This document shows, one piece after another, positions 53,936 through 64,000 of a stretch of DNA of 64,000 nucleotides; within the stretch, counting starts at the first letter, position 1, and every line of letters begins with the position of its first letter. The DNA is from Juglans regia (Eukaryota > Streptophyta > Magnoliopsida > Fagales > Juglandaceae). The notes under the pieces were generated by a model. It was not told the origin of the DNA and ran no database searches. It saw nothing but the letters and a program-made list of their open reading frames with translations. The stretch spans positions 7,386,209 through 7,450,208 of the forward strand of contig NC_049911.1 of NCBI RefSeq assembly GCF_001411555.2, read 5' to 3'. The translations under genes and the position numbers were made by a program.

Positions 53936-55330
53936 CTTGACTTGTTGAAGAGATGGATGCCCACGCAGACTGTGCCTAGTATCAAGAGAGGCTCATTCTC
54001 CAAGAACGGTGGATTTGAGTGGCACGGTGGATGAAATTGGTTGAAAAAAGTATAAAGTCCATCTTTAGTTGGTCTATGGAGGAGGAGATTACTTGTGTTG
54101 AGGTCCTTCACACAAAAAAATGATGGATGAAATTCAAAAAATACATGATTGTCACGAATAAATTTGCTAACCGACACCAAATGTTTTTGAATTGAAGAAA
54201 TGTTCAAGAGTTGTTTGAGGAATAATTTTTTCGAAGGGGATAAAAATTTAGAGGCACCATGTGATGAATAGGCAAACTTGCATAATGTTTTACTCTTATT
54301 TGATCTGTGCCAGCATAGTTATCAGTTTGGAGTGTTAAATTGTTGAGATCAGAGGTAAAATGGTGAGTTGTTGCAATATCGTGGTACCAACTTGAATCAG
54401 TTGAGGATGGTGTGATTGACATGTGAGCTTGTGGGCTGTTGTTCTACTCAACTTGGTAAGCAAAGTCGAAGCGGTGGTAGCATTTGAGTGCAATATGGCC
54501 AGGTTTATTACAAACTTGGCAAATTGGGTGGACCCATTAAATGACTGATTGCGTCCACGCCCCCGTCCTCATGAATGATTATTGGACTGGTTCTTGGTAG
54601 CAGGTGTTGAGCCACAACGTTTCTATGGTGTGTAGAGTGTCGAGAAACCGTACTTGTCGTAACATTAAGAAGGTTTACGACAATTTGCTACTATTCTAGT
54701 CAAAGCTCATAATTGAGAAGATGGTCATATGTCTCCTAAAGATTCATGGGTTCAGGTCGAGTTGTGAGGGAGGTTATAAGTGGATCATAATCCGAACCAA
54801 GGCCTGCAAGGATATAACTAATGAGCTCACAATCAGTGAGGGGTTGGCCTATGGTGGCTAAGGTGTCAGCATAAGACTTCAGCTTCTGGAAATCAATGGA
54901 GTTGCTGCCTTTTCTTGAAGAGGATAAATTTACTCGCAGATTGATTACTCAAGCATTGGACTGAATGAAAACATGTTCTCCAGTGCATGCCACACTTTTT
55001 TACAGGAAGTGTGAAGACCAATTACGTGAGCCAAAATATCTTCAAACAAGGAAGAAACAATGGCCGAAAGGAGAAGTTGGTCCTGCTGCTACCAACGATG
55101 ATATTCGGGGTTAGGAGTAAAATCTGAACCAGTGGTATCATTGGCAAGTGCAGGAAGCAGCAGAGGACGTGTCGGTATGGAGCCATCAACAAAACCAGAC
55201 GAGTGCAGTCCCTTCAGACAGGGAACCAGTTGGGCTTTCCAGAGGAGATAGTTTTCTCGGTTAAGTCTTATGATAATAAGATGAATGATGTTTATGTGAG
55301 GGAGAGGTGAGACAGAGGAAGCAAGGGAGG
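53936..55330 (-). pseudogene. Element C gag, protease and pre-integrase
   Basis: Minus strand: gag of UBN2 type (YLIWKAQLVPCLKG near 55230, PEYHRWQQQDQLLLSAIVSS near 55090), knuckle CQVCNKPGHIALKC (about 54480-54525), protease-like WYHDIATTHHFTSDLNNLTL (54300-54390, with the Ser-Gly of the active site altered), and GAG-pre-integrase HVFFEFHPSFFCVKDLNTSN and GLYTFFNQFHPP (54000-54207). RGHPSLQQVKNV marks the point where the LINE fragment interrupts. Confidence 0.82.
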
Positions 55331-55406
55331 AGCCCTATGGTTGAAGAGATTCCATGGAAAAAAAAGGAGGAACGATGATGTTAGTCGTGAATGGCTTTGG
55401 ACACCA

Positions 55407-55668
55407 TGAAATAGATTGAAAAAATATTGTCTCTATATTGATAACTGATACACATGATGACAAATATATAGAAGTGTAATCCCATAATTCTAGGAGAGAA
55501 GATATCAATAAAAAAGATAAGATAGCACAGGATGGATGGATGATTTGTGGAGCTAGTTGGGGGCTTGATTTGCGGAGCTTATTGTTTGCACATGAGTTGG
55601 TGGAGGTTTGACCGAACCATTTAATGTAGAGGATATTGCTGGCATGATGCATGGGAACAAATTGTGCA
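55407..55668 (-). repeat. 5' LTR of element C
   Basis: About 262 bp, partner of 30717-30973. On the minus strand it is followed by TGGTGTCCAAAGCC, a worn form of the initiator Met-tRNA site TGGTATCAGAGC. Confidence 0.82.
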
Positions 55669-56059
55669 CTACCAATACCAATTTCTCTTTCTTTGACGTC
55701 GCCTCAGGCAGAAAGAGTCCATATCACATTCAAGTATTTTCCTTTCTCATTTACATGTCTAGGAAATGTCCGCCAACCTTAAATTATACGGACCACACAC
55801 TTCTGAGGACTCATATTCTGTACATTTTGATGCTTTTTTAATGTTTTTTTTTTAATCTTTTATTTGGAAAGGGGTTACTGTAAATTTGAAGCGCTGGGAC
55901 ACCGTCTAGAAGTGTGTTTCATCTTGGTTATTTTTTTTATAAGTATATATTTATTAATATCAATAGGCGTAACCAAGTACATTGAATGTATACAAGAGAA
56001 AACACCTAACGAGGAAATAGAAATAGATACAAGGAAATCATGCACATTAAGCCTATGAT
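55669..56059. mobile_element. Flank of element C and a LINE 3' tail (minus strand, about 55929-56056)
   Basis: 55929-55938 is a T run. Read on the minus strand, TTTTCTCTTGTATACATTCA and TGTACTTGGTTACGCCTATT then TAATAAATATATACTTAT and poly(A) form a typical dicot LINE 3' end. It is cut short on its 5' side. TTTCAT on both sides may be the target duplication. The first 250 bases hold nothing I recognise. Confidence 0.6.
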
Positions 56060-57240
56060 ATAGTTTCATTGGCCAGACCTTAAGAAAGATGTCAAGCAAT
56101 TTATTAGACGTTGTGATTTGTGCCAAAGAGTTACGGTAGAAAATACTCTGCCGAATGGGTTACTGTAGCCACTACCAGTGCCATACCAACCATGGACATA
56201 TATCATTATGGATTTCATTGAGGGGCTTCTAATTCAAATGACTTTAACAACTTGTGGGTAGTTGTCGAGAGACTCACTCAAACCCCTAAAACATCCCTAC
56301 ATTGCCAAGACAGTGGCTGAGTAATTCCTAAAAAATGTGTTTAAATACCATGACCTACCCAACTCAATCGTATTGGACCGAGATAATTCTGTTACCAATA
56401 TGTTTGACAAGAGTCTTTTCACCCTCCAAGGGGTGAAAATGAACACGAGTACTCTATATCATCCCCAAAGCAATGGACAGACAAAATCTGTCAACAATCT
56501 AAGGTGCTTCACGGGGGATCGACCAAAGGATTGGTCTATCTGGGTTCCCCTATCCAAATGGTGGTACAACTCTACTCAACACCACTCAACCAAACTTGCC
56601 CCCTTTGAAGCCCTCTATGGGTATCCTCCACTGCGACTCGTCAGTTATGTGCTGGGAACTGCCCATTTGGAGGCTGTGGAAGTCAGCCTTTGAACTAGAG
56701 ACCAGATCTTACAGATTTTGTGTCATAACCTACACATGGTACAAGAAAGAATGAAAAAGTATGCTAACCTAAGAAGTAAAAAACAAGATTATAGTATCGA
56801 AGATTGGGTGTACCTCCATCTTCAACCCTACTGGTAGATCTCTGTGTCTCACCGCCGAAATCTAAGCTAGCACCCAGGTATTTCGGGTCCTTCAAGATCG
56901 TGCAAAGGATCGGCCATGTTGCTTATAGACCCAATCTGCCAGCCACAACACGAATACACCCAACCTTCCACATCTCACAATTCAAGAAGAAATTGGGAAA
57001 TAGGTTCACTACTGTGTCGATGCTTCCTCCAGTAGACTCCATGGACGTTTTGAAGTAGGAACCCGAAGAAGTTTTGGGGCACCTTTTGACGAAGGCCCAG
57101 AACTGAGCACAGGTAGAACTCCTGGTCCAATGACAAGGACATGATGTAGACGATACTAAATGGGAGCCCTACGACCAATTTAAAGAAGCATATCCGTACC
57201 TTGTGGGCAAGGTTGCTTGAAGGGGGAGGGTTTGTCAATG
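56060..57240 (+). pseudogene. Ty3/gypsy integrase fragment and element 3' end
   Basis: Starts in the integrase zinc finger (WPDLKKDVKQFIRRCDLCQR), continues with the core (MDFIEGLL, VLDRDNSVTNMFDKSLFTLQ, STLYHPQSNGQTKSVNNLRC, WWYNSTQHHSTKLAPFEALY) and a C-terminal part KLAPRYFGSFKIVQRIGHVA ... HPTFHISQFKKKLG. A purine tract AGGGGGAGGG (57221-57230) precedes TGTCAATGG at 57233, the likely 3' LTR start. Gag to RNase H are missing. Stops at about 56167, 56691 and 57056. Confidence 0.82.
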
Positions 57241-58204
57241 GTGTGAAGGGAGATAGAGATTAGGTAGGATCTAGAACTGAAGTTTCAAGAAGCACAAGGA
57301 AGAACTGAAGCTTGCCTAACCTTAAGGCTCATGGGCCTCACTATGTTATTTCTTTATGCTTTTAGTCTTATGTTATCTTAGTTGGACCTTAGTGTATCAG
57401 TTAATGGGCTTAGGGCGTAGGCTTTATTTGCAGAATGTTATTTACTTTGTTGTTCGGCCGAGGCCCGTGATAGGAACAATACCGTTAGAATATACCAGCC
57501 ATATGAAATGAACAGTGATACTCTGCAAAAATCATCCAGAAAGAGAAGGAAGGATTCTTATTTCTATCTTTTCTCTCTTTTTTCATTAAAAAAAATTAAT
57601 TTACATTTCACAAGGAATTGTTACGGAGAGAGATATTTTATAATTGGTACTGCTAAGTGTTTTGGGTTTTCAAATCTTTTAGGCAAATCTTTTGCAAGGG
57701 GTCAAATGAAATATGCTTATCTAGTAGTGCCATGGGGAAAAAAAGATTGTGCCACTTCTTTTTTCTCATACACAAATTCAGTTTTAGCTGTCCTATTACA
57801 CGCAGTTTGGGACTAGCCTCAAGCCCGTTTGAATATTAAAAATGTTTTATCTTAGCTTATCATTATAATTTTTTTTTTCTCATACAGAAACTCCATTTTA
57901 GCTGTCGTATTATGGTGACCTTGGGGCTGCCCTGTTTGAATAGTTAAAGTATTTCATCTCAGCTCATCATGACAATTTTTTCAAAATTTCATATAAAATA
58001 TAATAAACAATTCAACTTTCTTAATTTTTAAAATAATAATAATATTAAAAAATAATATTCTAATAATATTTTATTCAACTTTTATATCAGTTCATCTCAT
58101 TTCGACTCATTATCCAAATGACACCTCAAATGTTCTGAGTTTTAATTAACTATGTGCTCGATAATTCTATTCAGATTGTAGATTTCATAACCTACTTTAT
58201 TTTA
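57241..58204. other. Probable LTR remnant, a 115-bp duplication and a Tourist-like MITE
   Basis: 57233 to about 57600 is probably the gypsy 3' LTR; its end is not fixed. 57757-57870 and 57872-57985 are direct copies (TTTTTCTCATACACAAATTC against TTTTTCTCATACAGAAACTC, then TTTTAGCTGTCCTATTA). 57930-58130 resembles the intron-3 MITE (CATCTCAGCTCATCATGACA, AATATAATAAACAATTCAAC, TTCATCTCATTTCGACTC). No gene. Confidence 0.6.
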
Positions 58205-59035
58205 AATTCTAATTTACAGTAATATATCCAACCCTATTATTACGCCCACTATCACACTGTTGTTGGCCTTACCAAGGAACCAAAGACAATACGCTACGAC
58301 ATTAAACATGCTGGCTGGATCAAAGCACTGCAAGATGAGATCCAAGCTCTCCAAGACAACAACACTTGGACACTCGTGCATCGTTCCCCTCACATGGATG
58401 TTATTGGTTGCAAGTGGGTCTTCAAGACCAAAATCAATGCCAACGGTACTCTCAATCGGTTGAAAGCTCGCCTTGTTGTTAAGAGCTTCCACCAAATTGA
58501 TAGTGTCAATTATACAGAGACGTTTTCTCCTATAATCAAGCTCGGCACCATCCGGATCATTCTCAATATTGCCCTTGTTCGCCATTGGGATATTCGCCAA
58601 CTTGATGTCAAGAATGTCTTCCTCCATGGTGATCTCCTAGAGGACGTGTTTATTTACTAATCTCCAACTTTTATCCATCCTACTTTTTCTTCTTATGTTT
58701 GCAAGTTAAACAAGGCCTTATATGGCTTAAAACAGATCCTTCGTGCCTAGTTTGATAAATTTAGTACTTTCCTTATTGCCTATGGTTTCCAGTATAGCTT
58801 TGCTAACCCTTCATTTTTCATATATCACTCATCTCTAGGCGCTATTTTTTTTACTCTTATATGTAGATGATATTCTTCTCACCGAACCCCTCACATCTTA
58901 ATGCCTTCATTAGTACTCTCAGTCAACAGTTTGCAATGAAAGATCTGGTTCTCATACACTATTTTTTAGGCATTCAAGTCACCCGCAACTCCTAGGTGTA
59001 GTCTTATCTCAATCTAAGTATGCTCTTGAGATGTG
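58205..59035 (+). pseudogene. Ty1/copia reverse transcriptase fragment
   Basis: KALQDEIQALQDNNTW, DVIGCKWVFKTKINANGTLN, RLKARLVVKSFHQIDSVNYT, ETFSPIIKLGTIRIILNIAL, RQLDVKNVFLHGDLLEDVFI, then CKLNKALYGLKQILRA and the area of the YVDD motif (58860-58875, frame changed). Stops at 58658, 58748 and later. No LTR, gag, integrase or RNase H nearby. Confidence 0.86.
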
Positions 59036-59287
59036 ATTAAAAAAGTGATTATTAATGAATTTGTATTTTTTCTTAATGATTAAGGATGTTGAAAAAATGC
59101 TTTAAAAAATCATTTAAATTAGTGTGCATATTTGAGAAGCACATTTGGTGCCGCCTAACATTATCCTAAAATAAAATAACAATATCGTAATAGGATTGGC
59201 CAGTCAACTCTGATCTAGATGGGACTGATAAACTGATTGCTAACTTTCCAAATATTAAAGGAGGAAAAGGTTCGCACATTCTTTTAA

Positions 59288-59545
59288 GAAAAATGCTACT
59301 TTGCCCACTCAATTTGCTACCCCATTTTAACACCTTATGTATTTTATTTTATTTTATTTTTTTCTTTACTTAATAGTTAAGGAAGTGACTATTAGTGTAT
59401 TGATATTTTTTTATATATTTTAAAAATGTTTTAAAATGATAAAAAAAATACAAATAAAAAATTTTTTAAAAAAAAATAGAAAGGTGATTTTGGCCTAGTG
59501 GTAAGTTGAAGCGGGCTACTCTGAGTGGCAAAGTAGCACTGCTCT
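59288..59545. mobile_element. MITE with 8-bp duplication
   Basis: TCTTTTAA flanks both sides (59280-59287, 59546-59553). Ends GAAAAATGCTACTTTGCCCA and GAGTGGCAAAGTAGCACTGC are inverted copies. 258 bp, non-coding, with (TTTTA)n inside. The 8-bp duplication fits the hAT superfamily. Confidence 0.8.
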
Positions 59546-59553
59546 TCTTTTAA

Positions 59554-60455
59554 TATGCCTGAATGGCCGTGAGATTTGGGTGATCTCTCCAAGTGGTAGT
59601 TCGAATAGTGACTACAAAGCCTCTTACATTAAAATTAGGAGGGATGCTAAAAATCATCTCACACAGTACATTTTATATATTTTAGATTTTATTTTATTTT
59701 ATTTTTATTAAACTAATTAAGTTGTTCTGCTCATCATTCATACATCATGTACTTTTTATGAAAAAAAGAAAAAAAATAAAATAAAAGAGATATGGTGTGT
59801 GTTGTATGGAGTGATAAGAAAAATTAATATAAAATTAGAATTTATAAAAGTTTAGGGCTCATATTGTAGGACTTATTGATTTAGTTTATTGTAAAGTAAT
59901 TAATGAAATCACGACGTGGTGATATGTGATTGGAGAGCATAAAAACCATTTTTGCAGATAAAAGATTGAGATCAGAGGGGTTGAAAAAAACCCCCTAATG
60001 AATTGTAAATGATATATGGTAGATTTTTATAAGATTTTAAAGCTTTGCTTTTGTAAGTAATATTAGAGAAATACATTATAAACCCTTTTACACATGACAC
60101 ACATATATTTAGGAGGGTGGTCGATATTGTTATATTAGAAATTTGTGGAAAAAATGTAAAGGAACACTGCTAAGTTTGGTCGATGTTAACCCAAGGGAAA
60201 TTTATCTGAATTAAATCTAGAATTGCTTTGCTGATCTCTTTTGTACAGTTTGAATGAAGAGTTGTATCTCATAATTAATGTACAACTGTTATAGAGCACT
60301 GCAAATCTCATACTTTTGCATTCTCAAATTAACGTCTTGTCCAATTGTTGGCATTAAGAATTGATGAAGCCTCAATTTATACATGAATTGCTCCATTTAA
60401 ACAACTTGGCCTGGAGTACTGATCCACCTCACATATTTTAATTCCTTAACATGCC
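59554..60455. other. 3' flank of the TNL gene
   Basis: No gene, RNA or repeat recognised. It should contain the 3' UTR of the minus-strand TNL gene. Confidence 0.5.
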
Positions 60456-63400
60456 TTAGAAACGAATAGGTACAACATTATGACTTACCAAACCACAAAG
60501 ATGATGCCTAATTTCTAATTTTTTTTTTCCTGGAATACTGGTATTAATATAGAATTCAGAATGGGGATGTTGAGGTACAAGGAGCACCCCGCACTCTTTC
60601 ACCTTCACGTTCGAGCTACTTGTTTTAACTGATGCTCCAATATAGCTCCATCCATCGAAATTATTTGACTGCTCCAAAAACCACTTGGCTGGTAGATACA
60701 CCCCAAACCCAATTGGCCCTACAGAAGGGTCTTCGGGGGCACGAAGGACTAAGGGTTCTTTCAGAGGACCTTCATTAGTCTCAAAATGATAAACAAACTC
60801 AACAAACTGGCCTTCATCTGGATGACTATCCTTGAAAATCCTTGGATCTGAATTCTCTATCTCATCAACTTCATAAATAGTAAAATGAACATATGCCTTC
60901 CACTTACTATTATTATCTAAGTTTGGATGGATTTGAAGTGTTACATGAGAACCAAAACTTCTCATGTTGAACCACTGTGGAATTTCAGCTCCCAAGTAAG
61001 ATGCACACATTACCTTGGGCTTAAAACAATTATTTTCCTGCATGTGAAGTAAGAACAAAAAATAGAAAGATGTTAATTGGAGTATATTAAATAACCACTC
61101 CCACAAAACATCTTATGAAGAGATCAAAGAGACTCACAACGTCATAGCCTTTTGTCTGCAAATTACTCTCTTCATGATTCAAGCTTCTAATGTAGTAGAC
61201 TCTGTCATCAAAACCAATATAAAAGGCCCCAATAGAGTCATCATTGGTCATAAACATTTCTTGCATAGAACAAGCATCATTTGAGCCAAACTCTGGCACT
61301 GCGAAAAACTTAGTGAATTTGATAGCAGTTCCACTTTTATACAATTGTTCCAGATACACCTCACCATTTATGTCTTCAATTCCACCAAGTGCTAGGCAAT
61401 TAGATACATCCAGAATTTTAAGAGAAGACAAACTACAAATAACACTCAAAAATTTTGAGAGCTTTTTGCAGTTATGTAAAGACAATATAGAAAGGCCGCA
61501 TAAACTCTTAAATGATGGGGGTAGTTCCTTTATGGCAGTACCATCCAAATAAAGTAACTGCAATGAAGTCATGTTTCCCACAATGTCTGGGAACTTCTCA
61601 AATCTTGAACAATCAGAAAGATAAAAATATTCAAGAGACTCCAAGCTAATCTCATTTGGAAACCTTTTAAGGCGTTTGCAAGCATGTAGATTCAATCGTC
61701 TAAGCCGTTTGAGAACACCAATAGATTTGTGGACCTTAGATAAACTTGTACAACCTTCAAGGTCTAGTGTCTCAAGACTTGGGACTCCGGTGAAATCTGG
61801 TGTCTCCAGCAAGTTTTGAGAGCCGCTAAGATCAAAGCGTTTCAAACTCCCAAAACTCTATTATAGAACAATAAATATTGAACAAAAAAAGCATTAACGA
61901 GCTTAGTACGATTAGTAGAAAGAAGAACAAGAAGAACAAGAAGAAAACACCTTACACTAATTCCCTTCCATAGTTGCTTCATGTGACTGCATGGAAATCT
62001 AAGTTCAATAAGATTGTCTGCTTGAAAGATGTTTGACAAGGATTTTGAAGGATATTCAGACCATTCTAGCACCCGTAACCCATGTGTTGGCATGAATCTT
62101 AAAGGGTCGGCACTGTGCCAATGCAGATTCAATAACTTATGATAGAGATTAGAAAAACTTATGTTGACAAAACTTGTGTTGTGAATTTTAAGAATTCTCA
62201 ATTTCTTCATCTTTGAGAAGGCTCTAACACTGAATCGTTCCTCATTTTGATTAACTGAGTTTAGCACTATGCCTTCAATCACGTCAGTTCCCTAAAAACC
62301 AAGAACAATAAAATTGTGTGAGAAATATTTACAAAAAACTTAAGAGTTAGAATGAAAATACACTATACATTTATATCTGGATTAATCCACTTACAGTATT
62401 ATTCTTCAACACATGAAGGACATCCTTATAATGCCACAATCTACTACGCCGGCCAGGCTCTTTGGGAGATTCATCATAAATTATTTCTTGACCCATTTTT
62501 TGTAGCAAATCATGCATCATCAACCTTTTTGATGAGATGGTTATAAGACATTTCTCCATTAGAATATCAATATTGAGGTATGGGTAGTAACCAAAACTTT
62601 CTAATATATCCATTAAAATGTTATCTAAAAGCTCTCCATTGAAAAAACAAGCAATATCTAAAAACAGTTTCTTTTGCAAATCCTCCAATCCATCAAAACC
62701 TACTTGAAGTATATCTAAAATTCTTTTATTAGGATTTGCTTTCAGTTGATCCCAAGCACCTTTCCATGCATTTGTTCCTCTACCAAACAAGGAGGACCCT
62801 AAAACTTTGAGAGCTAAAGGAAGGCCTTGAGCATATTTCACAAAGCCTTTGGATAAATCAACATAATTTTCTTCAGGATAAGCTTTCTTGAAAGCTGCCA
62901 AACTAAAGAGCTGCAATGCTTCATGATTATTCAACTCATTAACCCTATAGATATCATTCACTCCATGTCTTTTTAATAAATGGTTATCTCTGCTCGTTAA
63001 AATGATTCTACTCCCTGGACCAAACCAATCATGGCTCCCTGCTAATGCTGTTAGATGTTCTTCTCTGTCCACATCATCAAGGACTAAAATTACTTTTTTA
63101 TAACATAGTCTATTGCGTATCATATTCATTCCCTCACGATCATCCCATATGTTTATTGCCTTTTCCATGAAGATCTTAGAAAGAAGTTGTTTTTGTAAAG
63201 AAACTAAATCACGATTTCTAGTTTCTTCTCTAATATAGGCAATAAAGCTGCTAGCTTCAAATTGGTGAGATATTCTATCATAAATGACTTCTGCCAAAGT
63301 TGTCTTACCCACTCCAGCCATACCATGAATTCCTATAAAGCGAACATCATCCAATCCAATAGCAAGTATGTTCATCATTTCCTCCACACGGGATTCTATT

Positions 63401-63490
63401 CCAACAAGGTCCTTGGAAAGAGTTGAAAAGTTACGACTCAATCCTTGAAGTATCCTTTTAATGATTTCTTGGACAATTGTTGATTCATAC
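60456..63490 (-). CDS. TNL disease-resistance receptor: NB-ARC, LRR and C-JID exons (TIR exon not seen)
   Basis: Minus-strand exons: 62395-63490 (NB-ARC), 61956-62291 (linker and first LRR), 61138-61857 (LRR), 60456-61037 (C-JID). All introns are about 100 bp, GT..AG and in phase, giving 910 residues. NB-ARC: P-loop GMAGVGKTTLA, kinase-2 VILVLDDVD, RNBS-B GSRIILTSRD, GLPLALKVLG and MHD in RLMMHDLLQKMG. The Asp ending kinase-2 and the sequence before the P-loop (VGIESRVEEMMNIL) mark the TIR class. LRRs of the LEGCTSL type follow, then a C-terminal jelly-roll (ASYLGAEIPQWFN, CGVLLVPQHP). No lesion seen. The first visible exon enters in phase with an earlier exon, expected beyond 64000. Confidence 0.9.
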
Positions 63491-64000
63491 CTGGGAAAAA
63501 TGATAAGATAATTAATTATTATGAGATAGTGATAGCCTTTCAAGAGCCAAATGTATGATAATGTATTAATGTGCAATATAGCACATTATACGGAGCATGG
63601 TTTTGGCATTTTGGTTGTAACCTCCATGCTCCATTTGTATATGGTATTACTCTACCCCAAATAAGGGTTGTTAATAAAATTAGAGTACTGTTCTCATGTC
63701 TACAATATTATAGCACCCTAATAATGTTTAACTTTTGACCCTTACATTTCCATTGTGTTTGGGTCAGAATTAGTTGAGTTTGGGTGTTGTTTCTAAATGT
63801 GAATCCATAGGAGAATGGTAGGTTTTGGTAAGGAATCAGGGTTTCTTGGTGCGTTGATGATTTGGGAGTTGTTGTTGATGTCAAATTCAAAGGGACAAGA
63901 CATCATGATGTAGTTTCATATAATTGATTGTAAAGTACAAGGGAATTGGCTTAGGGAGCAATGTAATGATATGTAGTCAAAAGTAACTGATGCATATAGT
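63491..64000. other. Upstream intron or flank of the TNL gene, with a LINE-like 3' tail
   Basis: No TIR motif is visible on the minus strand here. On the plus strand GGTATTACTCTACCCCAAATAAGGGTTGTTAATAAAAT (63642-63679) resembles the 3' UTR end of the LINE at 14650-14690 (GAGGGTTATTAATAAAATTT), so a short LINE relic is possible. Confidence 0.45.

Larger units (their letters stand above)
30717..55668 (-). mobile_element. Ty1/copia element C with short LTRs, carrying the large nest
   Basis: Read on the minus strand: 5' LTR (55407-55668), primer site, gag, protease, pre-integrase, integrase, RT, RNase H, 3' LTR (30717-30973). It is split by a PIF/Harbinger transposon (32272-51932) and a LINE fragment (about 52596-53930). 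The 5-bp flanks GCACC and CTACC match at only 3 of 5, so the outer borders may be off by a base or the duplication has decayed. Many stops and frameshifts. Confidence 0.85.

Noticed and set aside
57508..57839. Two overlapping plus-strand frames of 60-102 codons
   Set aside because: They sit in an LTR remnant and a local duplication; the composition is that of random open sequence.
63708..63890. Minus-strand frame of 60 codons upstream of the TNL gene, considered as a TIR exon
   Set aside because: It has none of the TIR motifs and the sequence is Thr/Gln-rich.
1..64000. Endogenous pararetrovirus (caulimovirid) sequence
   Set aside because: All RT regions are accompanied by integrase, LTRs or LINE domains; no movement-protein or pararetroviral gene order was seen.
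1..64000. tRNA, rRNA or other structural RNA genes
   Set aside because: I found no cloverleaf with A and B boxes and no rRNA-like sequence; the tRNA-like matches are only the short primer-binding sites.

Overview
This is nuclear DNA from a plant, most likely a eudicot tree. Evidence: introns with GT..AG borders, a TIR-class NBS-LRR gene with its C-terminal C-JID domain, plant-type LTR retrotransposons primed by initiator Met-tRNA, L1-type LINEs carrying an RNase H domain, and Tourist, hAT and PIF/Harbinger elements. MITEs rich in CATCTCATCTCATCT occur at least three times; I associate such repeats with walnut and its relatives (Fagales), but that is recollection and not proof.

Only two host genes are visible, both on the minus strand. 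At 25375-29514 lies a complete seven-exon gene for a Golgi-type GT4 glycosyltransferase of 463 residues. At 60456-63490 lie the NB-ARC, LRR and C-JID exons of a TNL immune receptor whose TIR exon is not seen. The rest is transposons in nests.

Nest 1 (1-17344): a minus-strand Ty3/gypsy element (A) is split by a plus-strand Ty3/gypsy element (B, 1819-15252, target duplication CTGCT). The 5' LTR of B holds a Tourist-like element (TTA duplication), expanded inside by a 29-bp tandem repeat. The 3' LTR of B holds a nearly intact L1-type LINE (14-bp duplication). With the insertions removed, both LTRs of B are exactly 806 bp.

17345-24592: two hAT-type MITEs with 8-bp duplications (the second within a LINE) and an old, broken LINE. 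24593-30716: the glycosyltransferase gene and its flanks, with MITEs.

Nest 2 (30717-55668) is four deep. A minus-strand Ty1/copia element (C) holds a PIF/Harbinger transposon (32272-51932, TAA duplication). That holds a SIRE-like Ty1/copia element (36769-50904, CTTTT duplication). That in turn holds a gag-only LTR element (40907-46855, TGGAT duplication) in its reverse transcriptase, and a hAT-type MITE in its 5' LTR. The SIRE-like element also carries two related antisense coiled-coil reading frames between RNase H and the 3' LTR. Element C additionally holds a LINE fragment.

55669-60455: fragments of a gypsy element, a copia element, a LINE tail and MITEs. 60456-64000: the TNL gene and part of its upstream intron or flank.

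The most unusual items are the paired antisense coiled-coil frames, the gag-only element, and the nest with every junction resolved to the base. I found no rRNA, tRNA or CRISPR array.
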